This document shows positions 35,058 through 43,348 of a stretch of 64,000 bases of DNA, in pieces; positions within the stretch are counted from its first letter, which is position 1; each line of letters begins with the position of its first letter. The DNA is taken from positions 806,001-870,000 of the forward strand of contig NZ_CP033092.2 in assembly GCF_003697165.2 (NCBI RefSeq), written 5' to 3'. The notes beneath the pieces are model-generated. The model was not told where the DNA came from. It worked only from the letters and a program-made list of their open reading frames with translations, and did not search any database. Both the position numbers and the translations under genes were made by a program. This stretch comes from Escherichia coli DSM 30083 = JCM 1649 = ATCC 11775 (GTDB lineage: Bacteria; Pseudomonadota; Gammaproteobacteria; Enterobacterales; Enterobacteriaceae).

Positions 35058-35702
35058 ATGATGAAGAAAGATATGGCGGACAGTGTGTCAATGACATGGC
35101 AACTTTTATGCGATGAACATGGTTTTACCCGGGAGCACTACAATCAGCTGAAGAAGTTCAGCCCGGAGACATTACGTGAAATTATTGCTGAAATAGCCAG
35201 CTGTCATCCATCAACCAGTGTATTGCTCAGGAATAAGTGGCTGACACCGCCGGAGGATATTCTGGAGCAGATTACCCGTGAATACGAACGAAGAATACAA
35301 AACTGTCCATCGTTCAGGAGCGAGAAGGAAGCGGAATCCTGGTTAAATGAACTGTCTTTTGCTGTGATTGCTCCGCTATACCGTGTTGTCCCCGAACAAA
35401 CAGAACAGGTTGAGTCCTTTGTTCTGCAGCTTATTGCCGAGCAGGAGCGGGTTTGGGAGCTTATTTTAACCAATGATGGTTATTCATGGCATTGCGCACT
35501 TTATGATATATTATTTCATCTGGTTTTACGAAATATGGAAGACCAGCCTGAACATCAGAGACAGCGAATAACAAAAATACTTAATGAGTCCGATACAAGA
35601 CGGGTGGCAGAAGAGATTAAATTCCGGATTCAATATCTTCAGGATGAAGAACAAAAGAGAGTTTTAAGTGATCTGGTAAATGTCCTGATTTCAAAAAGAT
35701 AA
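35058..35702 (+). CDS. Unrecognised protein downstream of the PerC-like gene
   Basis: I do not recognise this 214-residue protein. It is soluble, acidic and predicted mostly helical (NQLKKFSPETLREIIAEIAS, then EEIKFRIQYLQDEEQKRVLS), with no Cys-rich or catalytic motif. It begins 20 bases after the perC-like stop, and two adjacent ATG codons (35058 and 35061) can serve as the start. Gene spacing suggests it is the fourth member of the ibrA-ibrB-perC unit. Confidence 0.6.
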   Translation: MMKKDMADSVSMTWQLLCDEHGFTREHYNQLKKFSPETLREIIAEIASCHPSTSVLLRNKWLTPPEDILEQITREYERRIQNCPSFRSEKEAESWLNELSFAVIAPLYRVVPEQTEQVESFVLQLIAEQERVWELILTNDGYSWHCALYDILFHLVLRNMEDQPEHQRQRITKILNESDTRRVAEEIKFRIQYLQDEEQKRVLSDLVNVLISKR

Positions 35703-35766
35703 AACATGCCGGAGTAATTTTTCTATATGTTAATAAAACAGGTGCGTATTACCATGAAGAAGATCG

Positions 35767-36090
35767 GTGAGTAACCGTTATTGGATGATCTCCTTCCATA
35801 AAAATACGCGCAATCTAACGGTTCGCTCTGTGCCAAAAAAAGATATTGCTCACAATATCAAGTTAATCATTCGGCCGTTGAACATTTCCATTGAAAAATT
35901 TCTCAGTATAGAATATACCAATGTTGAGGGCATTCCTCTTACATCTCGAAGGATAACTATCATGGGTCTTAAACCAGGTCCAAAACCAATTGCTAAGTCG
36001 GTAGGAAAACCGGATCAACGCCGACGCGATAATAAAGATACTCCTGGCAATACTCCGGGACTAAAGCCAAGTAAGTCCACAGGTAAGTAA
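35767..36090 (+). CDS. Small basic protein with PGPKP tail
   Basis: The frame of 107 codons starts at a GTG (35767, after CGGTGA) and has no recognised relatives. Its last 42 residues (from MGLKPGPKPIAKSVGKPDQR at 35962) are Pro/Lys/Gly-rich and unlike the first part, and could be a separate short peptide: an AAGGATAA site lies 10-15 bases before that ATG. Either reading is uncertain. It follows the ibr-perC unit and precedes a region of remnants. Confidence 0.4.
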   Translation: MSNRYWMISFHKNTRNLTVRSVPKKDIAHNIKLIIRPLNISIEKFLSIEYTNVEGIPLTSRRITIMGLKPGPKPIAKSVGKPDQRRRDNKDTPGNTPGLKPSKSTGK

Positions 36091-36682
36091 AAAAATAAGG
36101 GTATAAACAAGCATTTATACACTGACTATATATCCAGTCCACTGAAGGTGTTTCAGCAACCAGATGCTCGTTCTTTCTATATCATACGCCTTTGCCCCCT
36201 ACCCTTTCGCAAGCAAAGACTCTGGTAAATACTCGTCATATTTATCCAGATCCTTATCAGGAACAACTGCAGCAAGCTCAAATTCTGAAGGTGCAAAATG
36301 GCATCTGAATCGATCACGACCTGGCATGAGCGAGAGAAGAGGCCAGTGATACAAGGCGTCGTGTACTACGCGGATCATCGAGACGGGCATGTCCAAACTG
36401 CTCGTTAGCCCATGAATAACAATCAGAAAGTACCATAACAGAGTCGAATAAAATGAAATATAAGAGAAGATCAACGGGTGAAGAAAAAGTTCAAAAAATG
36501 GCTACCGGGGAGGAAGGAAAGTACCGGATGGAAAGAGCCCCCCCTAAAGCAGACTGACAGACATCACAAATCCCCGGGTGGGGACTTGTGTATAAGAGAC
36601 AGGTCTTACAGGGGGAGCGTCCGTCTTTTTATCAACATCAGGCAATGACATAACATTATGAACAAGCGCACAAGTCTGATGG
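36091..36682. other. Remnant region with Tn5/IS50-like end, no intact gene
   Basis: No full gene is seen. A short + frame around 36310-36408 (TTWHEREKRPVIQGVVYY, then HRDGHVQTAR) looks like the tail of a lost protein I cannot name. A transposon-end-like sequence lies at 36584-36602. The tract is the seam between the ibr unit and the pgt cluster. Confidence 0.5.
36584..36602 (-). repeat. Tn5/IS50-like terminal repeat
   Basis: On the - strand the sequence is CTGTCTCTTATACACAAGT. It differs from the IS50 outside end (CTGACTCTTATACACAAGT) at one position and from the Tn5 mosaic end at two. It may be the surviving end of an IS4/IS50-group element. No second end or transposase is visible nearby. 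Confidence 0.6.
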
Positions 36683-37930
36683 TTAAATTTTATAATGCTC
36701 CTTACTAAGACCGTATTTTTTCATTCTGAGATAGAGTTTTTTCCGTGGGATTTGTAAATATTCAGCAACCTCATTGATACGCCCCTGATGGATATTAAGC
36801 GCCTCTGTGATTATCTGTCGCTCAGCGTCCTCCACTCGTCTGTCAAGCGGTGTCGGGGTTCCGACGTGCATCAACGGATTTGCTGTTTCTGCCAGCGGTA
36901 ATACTCCTACAGTAAATAGTTCTGCTGCATTGGCCAGCTCTCGCACATTATTTGGCCACATGCGGCGCATCATCTCTTTGAGCATCTCTTTTCCCACTTC
37001 CGGAACAGGATGGTTAAGCCGTTGACATGCTTTACAAAGGTAATGGCGAAACAGTGGTTCAATATCGTCGGGGCGTTGAGTTAATGGCAGGCAAGCGATT
37101 TGTGTCATTGCAAAGCAGTAATAGAGCTCCGCGATGATATGGTTGCTGGCGGCCAGCTCGACCAGCGAGGTGTCTCCAATACCAATCAGGCGAAAAGGTC
37201 TGTGTTCCTGGCTTTGTAACTGAACCAGATGGTACTGCTGTTCACGCGTCAGGTGTTCAGGATGGCTGAGCACTAATGTTCCCCCCTGAGCCAGCGCAAT
37301 GAAATCATTAAGCTGTGGTGCATTGTCTGGTGTCAGCTCGCGGTAGACAAATTCGCCTTGTGCATTACGTCCAAATTGGTGCAGATAACGTGCACCGGTC
37401 ATCCGTCCTGTGCCAGGGGCACCGTAGAGCCAGACGGCAATATCTGTCTCAGACAACTGCTGTAAACGTCGCCGATACTGATTTATCCATTCACTTCTCC
37501 CTATCAACTCCACCTGCAATGTCTGTTGGCAATACTGACGACGCGCAATGATTGATTGACGCTGGCGTAGTGCCTCTTCAACCAGAGAAAGCAATTTGCC
37601 GGGATCGACCGGTTTTTGCAAAAAATCCCACGCGCCTTTTTTCACCGCATCAACTGCCATTGGCACATCGCCGTGCCCGGTGATAAGCAGAATGGGGAGC
37701 TGTTGATCATCCTGGTGGAATAACATCATCAAATCGATACCAGAGCAGCCAGGCATACACACATCACTTAGCACAATGCCTGGCCAGTCTGGTTGTATCC
37801 ACGCCTGCGCCTCAAAAGGATTGTTACAGGCAAAAACACGATAGCCCGACTGTTCAAGTAACTGTGTGTAGGCGTCCAGCACGTCAGCATCATCATCAAT
37901 CAGCAGAATCGAATATTCACTACTTAGCAT
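36683..37930 (-). CDS. pgtA: PgtA: NtrC-like response regulator for phosphoglycerate transport
   Basis: PgtA is the response regulator that, with PgtB and PgtC, induces the phosphoglycerate transporter gene pgtP. It has a receiver domain with the phospho-acceptor Asp in IVLSDVCMPGCSG (about residue 54) and Lys in QKPVDPGKLL. The central AAA+-like domain is degenerate: the P-loop reads YGAPGTGRMTG and there is no GAFTGA loop, so interaction with sigma-54 is doubtful. A Fis-type helix-turn-helix is at the C-terminus (GRINEVAEYLQIPRKKLYLR). The ATG at 37930 gives 415 residues as in Salmonella; it overlaps the pgtB stop. Confidence 0.93.
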   Translation of the reverse strand: MLSSEYSILLIDDDADVLDAYTQLLEQSGYRVFACNNPFEAQAWIQPDWPGIVLSDVCMPGCSGIDLMMLFHQDDQQLPILLITGHGDVPMAVDAVKKGAWDFLQKPVDPGKLLSLVEEALRQRQSIIARRQYCQQTLQVELIGRSEWINQYRRRLQQLSETDIAVWLYGAPGTGRMTGARYLHQFGRNAQGEFVYRELTPDNAPQLNDFIALAQGGTLVLSHPEHLTREQQYHLVQLQSQEHRPFRLIGIGDTSLVELAASNHIIAELYYCFAMTQIACLPLTQRPDDIEPLFRHYLCKACQRLNHPVPEVGKEMLKEMMRRMWPNNVRELANAAELFTVGVLPLAETANPLMHVGTPTPLDRRVEDAERQIITEALNIHQGRINEVAEYLQIPRKKLYLRMKKYGLSKEHYKI

Positions 37931-39929
37931 CTTCCACATCCGTTAGTCTGAATTGCAGTACCACACAGGCATTCCTGGTCATCGTTGATGCCAGCCGCAA
38001 TTCCCCTTTCATTTGCTCCATCAACGACACACAAATTGAAAGACCAATACCCAGTCCTACTTCTTTACTGGTGGTAAACGGCTTCAATAACGAAGGCAAC
38101 AATGCCTCAGGCCAGCCCGGGCCATTATCGCCAATGAATACGTTCAGCGTTTTACCCTGCATTTGCCAGTTAACGGTAATGACAGCGCCTTGCCCACAAA
38201 CATCAAGCGCATTCGCCAGTACGTTAACCAGTACCTGCTGGGTTCTGACCTCATCACCTGAAACTGTGGCTGTACCTTGCGGCAGAACAAGCGTAGCTTG
38301 CAGAGAGCGATGACGCATGGCCAGAAGTTCCCAGGCCGCACTGAACATCTGTGCTAAATCAACGGCATGGAGTGATGTTTCCAGTTCGGCGCGCCGGGTA
38401 AACTGCCGTAGTGAACGGATAATGGCGTCAATACGACTAATCACCCCTTCGGCTTTACCAAGCATCATGCTGGCCTGTTCTTTCTGGGTCTGTTCAATGG
38501 CCCTGCGGGCTGTAAACAGATACATTGACAGCGCATTTAGCGGCTGATTGATCTCGTGGGCCAGCGTGGTCATCGTTTGCCCGACTACCGCCAACTTTGC
38601 TGTCTGAATCAGTTCGTCCTGGGTGGCACGCAGATCGGCTTCTATCACCTTACGATCGGTAATTTCTTGTTCAAGTTGCTGTTTTTGCACATTGAGTTGG
38701 CCGAGAGTATGGCGTAATAATCCTGCAATTCTCCCCAGTTCATCATTCCCATAAACTGGAATAGTCGTTTCCGTGCCTCCCAGACCAATTTGCACAACGG
38801 CCTGATTCAGTAGGGTAAAGCGTTTCACCAACCGTGAGCGGATAAAATAATGGTTGAATACCCATGCAAGCAGTAACGCCAGTGCTGTCGCCACCAGGAT
38901 CAGCCCACCGCTAACGTGAACAATTTGTTCCATTCGTTGATTAAACATCTGCATTTGTTGATGAGTACTGCCAAGCTGCGCTTCCAGTAACGTTCTGAAG
39001 CGACCCTGTGTCGCTTCCCTGGTGCGACTGGCATCCTCTAAGGCTTTTTGGGCGGCGACATATTCACGCATCGTATCCGGCATTTTGTTTTTTACGATTC
39101 CCATATCCAGCAATTCATCGATGGTCTGCCTCAGGGTAATGGTGCCAGGCCAGTCATCCAGCATACGTATATTTTCATCTGCCGTTTTTTTCAGATTTTC
39201 AAAATAACGGAGATGAGTTTCCACCTGTATGTCGTCATCACGTCCTGATTTGAGCTCATTGAGTCTGTCACGCAGATCGTCAACAATCTGATTTTCAATG
39301 CGTGCCAGGGTATAAACCTGCTGCTGTTCATTTTGCACTTCACGAGATCGCTTCAGGTATTGCGCCGTATCGCCCTGTCGGGAGGCGATTTGATCCAGCA
39401 GCGTTCCCTGCTGCCAGGTGAAATCCTGCACTAAAGAATTAAGCTCGGTAGTAAAATCATCGTGTAACCAGTCAATCCGCGCTGATAGCTCACTCACCTT
39501 TTCCCGTAGTAAAAACATGTTGTAAAGCGCACGATCCAACTCGGATAACAGTGATCGACTGTCCTGCAAAATGACCGTCAGTTGTTGGCGTTCCCGGGAT
39601 GACAGTCCCCTACTAAGCCGTTCTATGGTGTCGAGATGCTGAATAATCTGGGTACGAAGTTGCAATCGCACCGTGGTGTTGGGAGCCTGCAAAAATTCAT
39701 TTAGCTGGTCTACCACCAGATTCAGGTTCCCTTCAATAAGGAAAGCAGAGTGAATACGGGGAAAATACTTATCCAGCGAGTAACGAATTTGTGAGCTTTG
39801 TTCATGCCATGAATACAGACTGACACTACTGACAATCAGGGTCAGAAGTGCCCCCATCAGAAATGCGCAACGTAAGCTGGTACTGATACTGACCTGTCTT
39901 AAACGCTGCCACAGCGTTATGTTTTTCAT
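37920..39929 (-). CDS. pgtB: PgtB: sensor histidine kinase
   Basis: PgtB is the inner-membrane kinase partner of PgtA. Of 669 residues, TM1 is at about 18-40 and TM2 at about 335-355, with a long helical periplasmic domain between. A HAMP-like linker follows, with GNDELGRIAGLLRHTLGQLN. The kinase core has the H-box TLAHEINQPLNALS, an N-box (VLVNVLANALDV), and G-boxes GDNGPGWPEA and GLGIGLSI. Known work places PgtC upstream of PgtB in signal detection. Its ATG overlaps the pgtC stop by 4 bases (39926-39929). Confidence 0.93.
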   Translation of the reverse strand: MKNITLWQRLRQVSISTSLRCAFLMGALLTLIVSSVSLYSWHEQSSQIRYSLDKYFPRIHSAFLIEGNLNLVVDQLNEFLQAPNTTVRLQLRTQIIQHLDTIERLSRGLSSRERQQLTVILQDSRSLLSELDRALYNMFLLREKVSELSARIDWLHDDFTTELNSLVQDFTWQQGTLLDQIASRQGDTAQYLKRSREVQNEQQQVYTLARIENQIVDDLRDRLNELKSGRDDDIQVETHLRYFENLKKTADENIRMLDDWPGTITLRQTIDELLDMGIVKNKMPDTMREYVAAQKALEDASRTREATQGRFRTLLEAQLGSTHQQMQMFNQRMEQIVHVSGGLILVATALALLLAWVFNHYFIRSRLVKRFTLLNQAVVQIGLGGTETTIPVYGNDELGRIAGLLRHTLGQLNVQKQQLEQEITDRKVIEADLRATQDELIQTAKLAVVGQTMTTLAHEINQPLNALSMYLFTARRAIEQTQKEQASMMLGKAEGVISRIDAIIRSLRQFTRRAELETSLHAVDLAQMFSAAWELLAMRHRSLQATLVLPQGTATVSGDEVRTQQVLVNVLANALDVCGQGAVITVNWQMQGKTLNVFIGDNGPGWPEALLPSLLKPFTTSKEVGLGIGLSICVSLMEQMKGELRLASTMTRNACVVLQFRLTDVEDAK

Positions 39930-41233
39930 TTCAGCTCTTCCAGTTTTTTTATCGCCAGGCGCTGGTTATTCAGAAACCAGAGTTGCCATTCCATCATTTG
40001 CTGCTCGGCAAAGCTTTTGTTATCGAACTGTGCCAGCCAGACGGGATCTTCACTACTGGCCGCTGCAACTGGCATTTGTGTTAACAGTGCACGTATTTCT
40101 GGTAATGGTTTCTTCAGGCGTGCCTCGGTACTGTGCAGCGCTCGCCAGGCATCTTTTAGCTGTGCGAACCGAAAGCTAATTGCCGTATCAAACAAGCGCT
40201 GCACCAGACGCTGACGTTTCAGGATAAGGTGATAATTCAGCGGGGGTTGATTCATCAGGAGCTGTTGTTGCGTTGCCCGCGGATTGTCTGCGGCAAGTGG
40301 TGTCACCGGATATTTTCCTGTATTGGCATCGGCCAGAATACGCTGTCCTTTCGGACTTAACAGGTAGTGAATAAAGCGACGGGCTGCATCGGCGTGTGGG
40401 CTTTTCCTGAGAATTGCAACGTAGGTGGGGGATACCGCAGACCGGGGGAAATAGGTAAAAGAGATATGGGGGTCATTTAACAGTAAATTAGCATAGTTAT
40501 CGATAACGGGGCCGGCAACGCCGAGTCCGCTTTTTATTTTATCGGCTACGCCAAAACTGCGGGAGGAGATTGTCACCAGGTTTCCTGCACTTGTCAGCAA
40601 CGTTTCCCATCCTTTCACCCAGCCTTTTTGCTGTAGTAATGACTCAACCATTAAATGGTTAGTATCTGAACGCGACGGACTACTCATCAATAAAGCGTCC
40701 TGATAGATCGGCAAAGCAAGATCGTCCCAGTCAGCAGGGGCAGGAAGGTGTTTTACAGAAAGCGCAGGACGATTAATAAGCAGACCAAAACCTGATATTG
40801 CTACTGCAACGGAGGTTGCACGGATCGACTCCGGCACCAGGTTTTGGCTTTCTGCGGGTGCATCATCAAACGGGGCCAGTTTCTGGTGCTCCTGAAGGTG
40901 CTGGAGCAGCATTGGTGATGAAGTCAGGATCAGATCGACGTTTTCTACGTTGGCCGTATCAAGCAACTGTTCCAGTGAGGCACTGGTGCGGTTAAGCGTA
41001 CGGATCATTACCGACTCAGGCTCTGTTTGCCAGCGCTGTATTATCCACGCGATAGCTCCGGGTGAGAATGTGGTGGCCATCACCAGTTCATTTCGTTGAG
41101 CCCTGACGGCCCCGACATCCATCAACAACAGTAAAAGAATCATGGTTTTGATGCCGATTTCGCACCAACTAAAGAATCGGTTTGTGATCCAGGTCATAAA
41201 TATTAATACACCGCAAAAATCGCATTGAGACAA
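39926..41233 (-). CDS. pgtC: PgtC: periplasmic signal-binding regulator
   Basis: PgtC is required with PgtB for phosphoglycerate-dependent induction and resembles ABC-type solute-binding proteins. The N-terminus is long: the ATG at 41233 is the first, but ATG codons at 41197 and 41143 also precede the signal sequence (MILLLLLMDVGAVRAQR), and the true start is not clear. The mature body begins ELVMATTFSPGAIAWIIQRW and includes YFPRSAVSPTYVAILRKSPH and FIHYLLSPKGQRILADANTG. It is the first gene of the pgtCBA transcription unit, divergent from pgtP. Together these form the complete module known from Salmonella. Confidence 0.9.
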   Translation of the reverse strand: MSQCDFCGVLIFMTWITNRFFSWCEIGIKTMILLLLLMDVGAVRAQRNELVMATTFSPGAIAWIIQRWQTEPESVMIRTLNRTSASLEQLLDTANVENVDLILTSSPMLLQHLQEHQKLAPFDDAPAESQNLVPESIRATSVAVAISGFGLLINRPALSVKHLPAPADWDDLALPIYQDALLMSSPSRSDTNHLMVESLLQQKGWVKGWETLLTSAGNLVTISSRSFGVADKIKSGLGVAGPVIDNYANLLLNDPHISFTYFPRSAVSPTYVAILRKSPHADAARRFIHYLLSPKGQRILADANTGKYPVTPLAADNPRATQQQLLMNQPPLNYHLILKRQRLVQRLFDTAISFRFAQLKDAWRALHSTEARLKKPLPEIRALLTQMPVAAASSEDPVWLAQFDNKSFAEQQMMEWQLWFLNNQRLAIKKLEELK

Positions 41234-41541
41234 AAATTACCCGTTTCAGACACTTCGTCTGATAACACGTCTGTTCAAAGAGACCGTTAATATATTAATC
41301 AGAGATTACCCGATAATCAGCATGAGATTTGTTAATATCCGCACATGCTAACAACAAACCAGATAAAGCATAAATCTGCCCTGTCTATGCATCAATAAAA
41401 TGGGTCAAAAACAGGCTTTGATTTTATTATTTTGTGTCAATTGTGACACATTTTTTCAGTTTGATATTTCATCTCAATTATATAACTCTCATTGTCAGAA
41501 TACTCCTGATGTTCATATCAATATAAAATACAGGTGAAGAC
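41234..41541. promoter_or_regulatory. Divergent pgtC-pgtP control region
   Basis: These 308 AT-rich bases lie between the two divergent transcription units. The expected PgtA operator for pgtP must lie here. I see an interrupted palindrome TTGTGTCAATTGTGACACA at about 41432-41450, some 90 bases before pgtP, as the best candidate operator. Confidence 0.5.
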
Positions 41542-42906
41542 ATGTTATCAATATTTAAAACGGGGCAAGCGGCGGATAGTGTTCCGGCGGAGAAAATTCA
41601 GGTGACATATCGTCGCTATCGTATGCAGGCGTTACTTAGCGTATTTCTGGGGTATCTTGCATACTATATCGTGCGTAATAATTTCACCTTATCAACGCCT
41701 TATCTTAAAGAGCAATTAGATCTCAGCGCCACACAAATTGGCGTACTGAGTAGCTGTATGCTTATCGCCTATGGTATCAGCAAAGGAGTGATGAGTAGCC
41801 TTGCCGATAAAGCCAGTCCGAAAGTCTTTATGGCGTGTGGGCTGGTGTTATGTGCCATCGTTAACGTTGGCCTGGGATTCAGCACCGCATTCTGGATTTT
41901 TGCGGCATTGGTTATTCTGAATGGTCTTTTCCAGGGAATGGGCGTTGGTCCTTCTTTCATCACTATTGCTAACTGGTTCCCTCGCCGGGAGCGTGGTCGG
42001 GTTGGTGCTTTCTGGAATATCTCTCATAACATCGGTGGTGGTATTGTTGCACCGATTGTTGGTGCCGCTTTTGCCCTACTCGGCAGCGAGCACTGGCAAA
42101 GTGCGAGTTATATCGTTCCGGCCTGCGTGGCCATCGTTTTTGCGGTAATTGTGCTGATTCTCGGTAAAGGTTCCCCACATCAGGAAGGTCTACCCTCTCT
42201 GGAAGAGATGATGCCGGAAGAAAAAGTCGTCCTGAATACCCGACAGACGGTAAAAGCACCAGAAAACATGAGCGCCTTTCAGATTTTCTGCACTTATGTA
42301 TTACGCAATAAAAATGCCTGGTATGTCTCACTGGTTGACGTATTTGTATACATGGTGCGCTTCGGGATGATTAGCTGGTTGCCTATTTATCTGCTGACGG
42401 TGAAACATTTTTCAAAAGAACAAATGAGCGTCGCATTTTTATTTTTTGAATGGGCCGCGATCCCTTCCACGCTACTTGCCGGTTGGTTGTCAGACAAACT
42501 GTTTAAAGGGCGTCGTATGCCATTGGCGATGATTTGTATGGCGCTGATTTTCATTTGCCTGATTGGCTACTGGAAAAGTGAATCGTTGTTTATGGTGACA
42601 ATTTTTGCTGCCATTGTTGGTTGTCTGATTTACGTTCCACAATTTCTGGCTTCCGTTCAGACTATGGAGATCGTGCCCAGCTTTGCTGTTGGCTCCGCGG
42701 TAGGTTTACGTGGTTTTATGAGCTATATCTTCGGTGCATCTCTGGGCACCAGCCTGTTTGGTATTATGGTCGATCATATTGGCTGGCATGGCGGATTTTA
42801 TCTTCTTGGCTGCGGTATTATTTGTTGCATCATTTTTTGCTGGTTATCACATCGTGGTGCAATTGAACTTGAACGTCACAGAGCCGCATATATAAAAGAG
42901 CACTAA
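41542..42906 (+). CDS. pgtP: PgtP: phosphoglycerate/phosphate antiporter
   Basis: PgtP is an organophosphate:phosphate antiporter of the major facilitator superfamily, taking up 3- and 2-phosphoglycerate and phosphoenolpyruvate. It is 454 residues with 12 predicted membrane segments. The family features are visible: YIVRNNFTLSTPYLKEQ after TM1, the loop LADKASPKVFMACG, FPRRERGRVGAFWNISHN, and LSDKLFKGRRMP between TM8 and TM9. The C-terminal tail (about 15 residues after HRGAIELER) is shorter than in Salmonella. It is expressed from its own promoter under PgtABC control. A hairpin follows at 42914. Confidence 0.95.
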   Translation: MLSIFKTGQAADSVPAEKIQVTYRRYRMQALLSVFLGYLAYYIVRNNFTLSTPYLKEQLDLSATQIGVLSSCMLIAYGISKGVMSSLADKASPKVFMACGLVLCAIVNVGLGFSTAFWIFAALVILNGLFQGMGVGPSFITIANWFPRRERGRVGAFWNISHNIGGGIVAPIVGAAFALLGSEHWQSASYIVPACVAIVFAVIVLILGKGSPHQEGLPSLEEMMPEEKVVLNTRQTVKAPENMSAFQIFCTYVLRNKNAWYVSLVDVFVYMVRFGMISWLPIYLLTVKHFSKEQMSVAFLFFEWAAIPSTLLAGWLSDKLFKGRRMPLAMICMALIFICLIGYWKSESLFMVTIFAAIVGCLIYVPQFLASVQTMEIVPSFAVGSAVGLRGFMSYIFGASLGTSLFGIMVDHIGWHGGFYLLGCGIICCIIFCWLSHRGAIELERHRAAYIKEH

Positions 42907-42913
42907 TTACCTT

Positions 42914-42935
42914 CCCCAGGGTCGTTTCCCTGGGG
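42914..42935. terminator. Perfect hairpin after pgtP
   Basis: CCCCAGGG and CCCTGGGG form an 8-bp perfect stem with a 6-base loop, 8 bases after the pgtP stop and directly before the ribosome-binding site of the next gene. There is no T-run, so it may limit read-through or stabilise the pgtP mRNA. Confidence 0.5.
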
Positions 42936-42948
42936 AGTGGAGCATATT

Positions 42949-43314
42949 ATGATTTATAAGATATCTGGCAATCAGAGATTAATATGGAAATTTTATAAAA
43001 CTGATGACAATAAATGGAGATGGTGTTGTCATGAGAAAAATGGATATCTTTTGTCTCAATCAGATAACGCATATAATTCGCAATTGTTATGCATTGAAAA
43101 TGCTAAAAAACAGGGGTACTCAGACGAATCAGTCTTGCCACTTTTTCTACATATTTCCTACATTCAGGAAAAAGGCTGGAAATGGTATCAATGTTATGGC
43201 TGTGGATATATCGTAAAACAAGCATCTGTTTTCTTTCCGACATACCAAGCATGTATCATTGATGCTGAACAAGAATGTATTGGTATACTAGTTCAACTGT
43301 CTGAAAAAACTTGA
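42949..43314 (+). CDS. Small hypothetical protein, 3' end in an IS boundary
   Basis: This 121-residue protein (MIYKISGNQRLIWKF start at the ATG at 42949, preceded by GGGGAGTGGAG) is rich in Trp, Tyr and Cys. The segment KTDDNKWRWCCHEKNGYLLS followed by a YNSQLLCIENAKKQGY element resembles the repeat of YegP/DUF1508 proteins, but weakly. Its TGA at 43312-43314 is the first three bases of the IS2-group element, so the natural C-terminus may have been removed by the insertion. The function is unknown. Confidence 0.55.
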   Translation: MIYKISGNQRLIWKFYKTDDNKWRWCCHEKNGYLLSQSDNAYNSQLLCIENAKKQGYSDESVLPLFLHISYIQEKGWKWYQCYGCGYIVKQASVFFPTYQACIIDAEQECIGILVQLSEKT

Positions 43315-43348
43315 GCCACCCCTTGAAATGCCAGACAGTGGATGTATC

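Noticed and set aside
36199..36474. 91-codon frame on the - strand between the ibr and pgt regions
   Set aside because: The hydrophobic start and later segment lack resemblance to any family; the tract looks like remnants, and a + strand frame in the same place is equally likely to be the relic.
36584..36602. Possible tagmentation adapter contamination
   Set aside because: The first three bases (ACT) match the IS50 outside end and not the mosaic end used in library preparation, and the sequence lies within continuous flanking DNA; the idea remains worth checking against reads.
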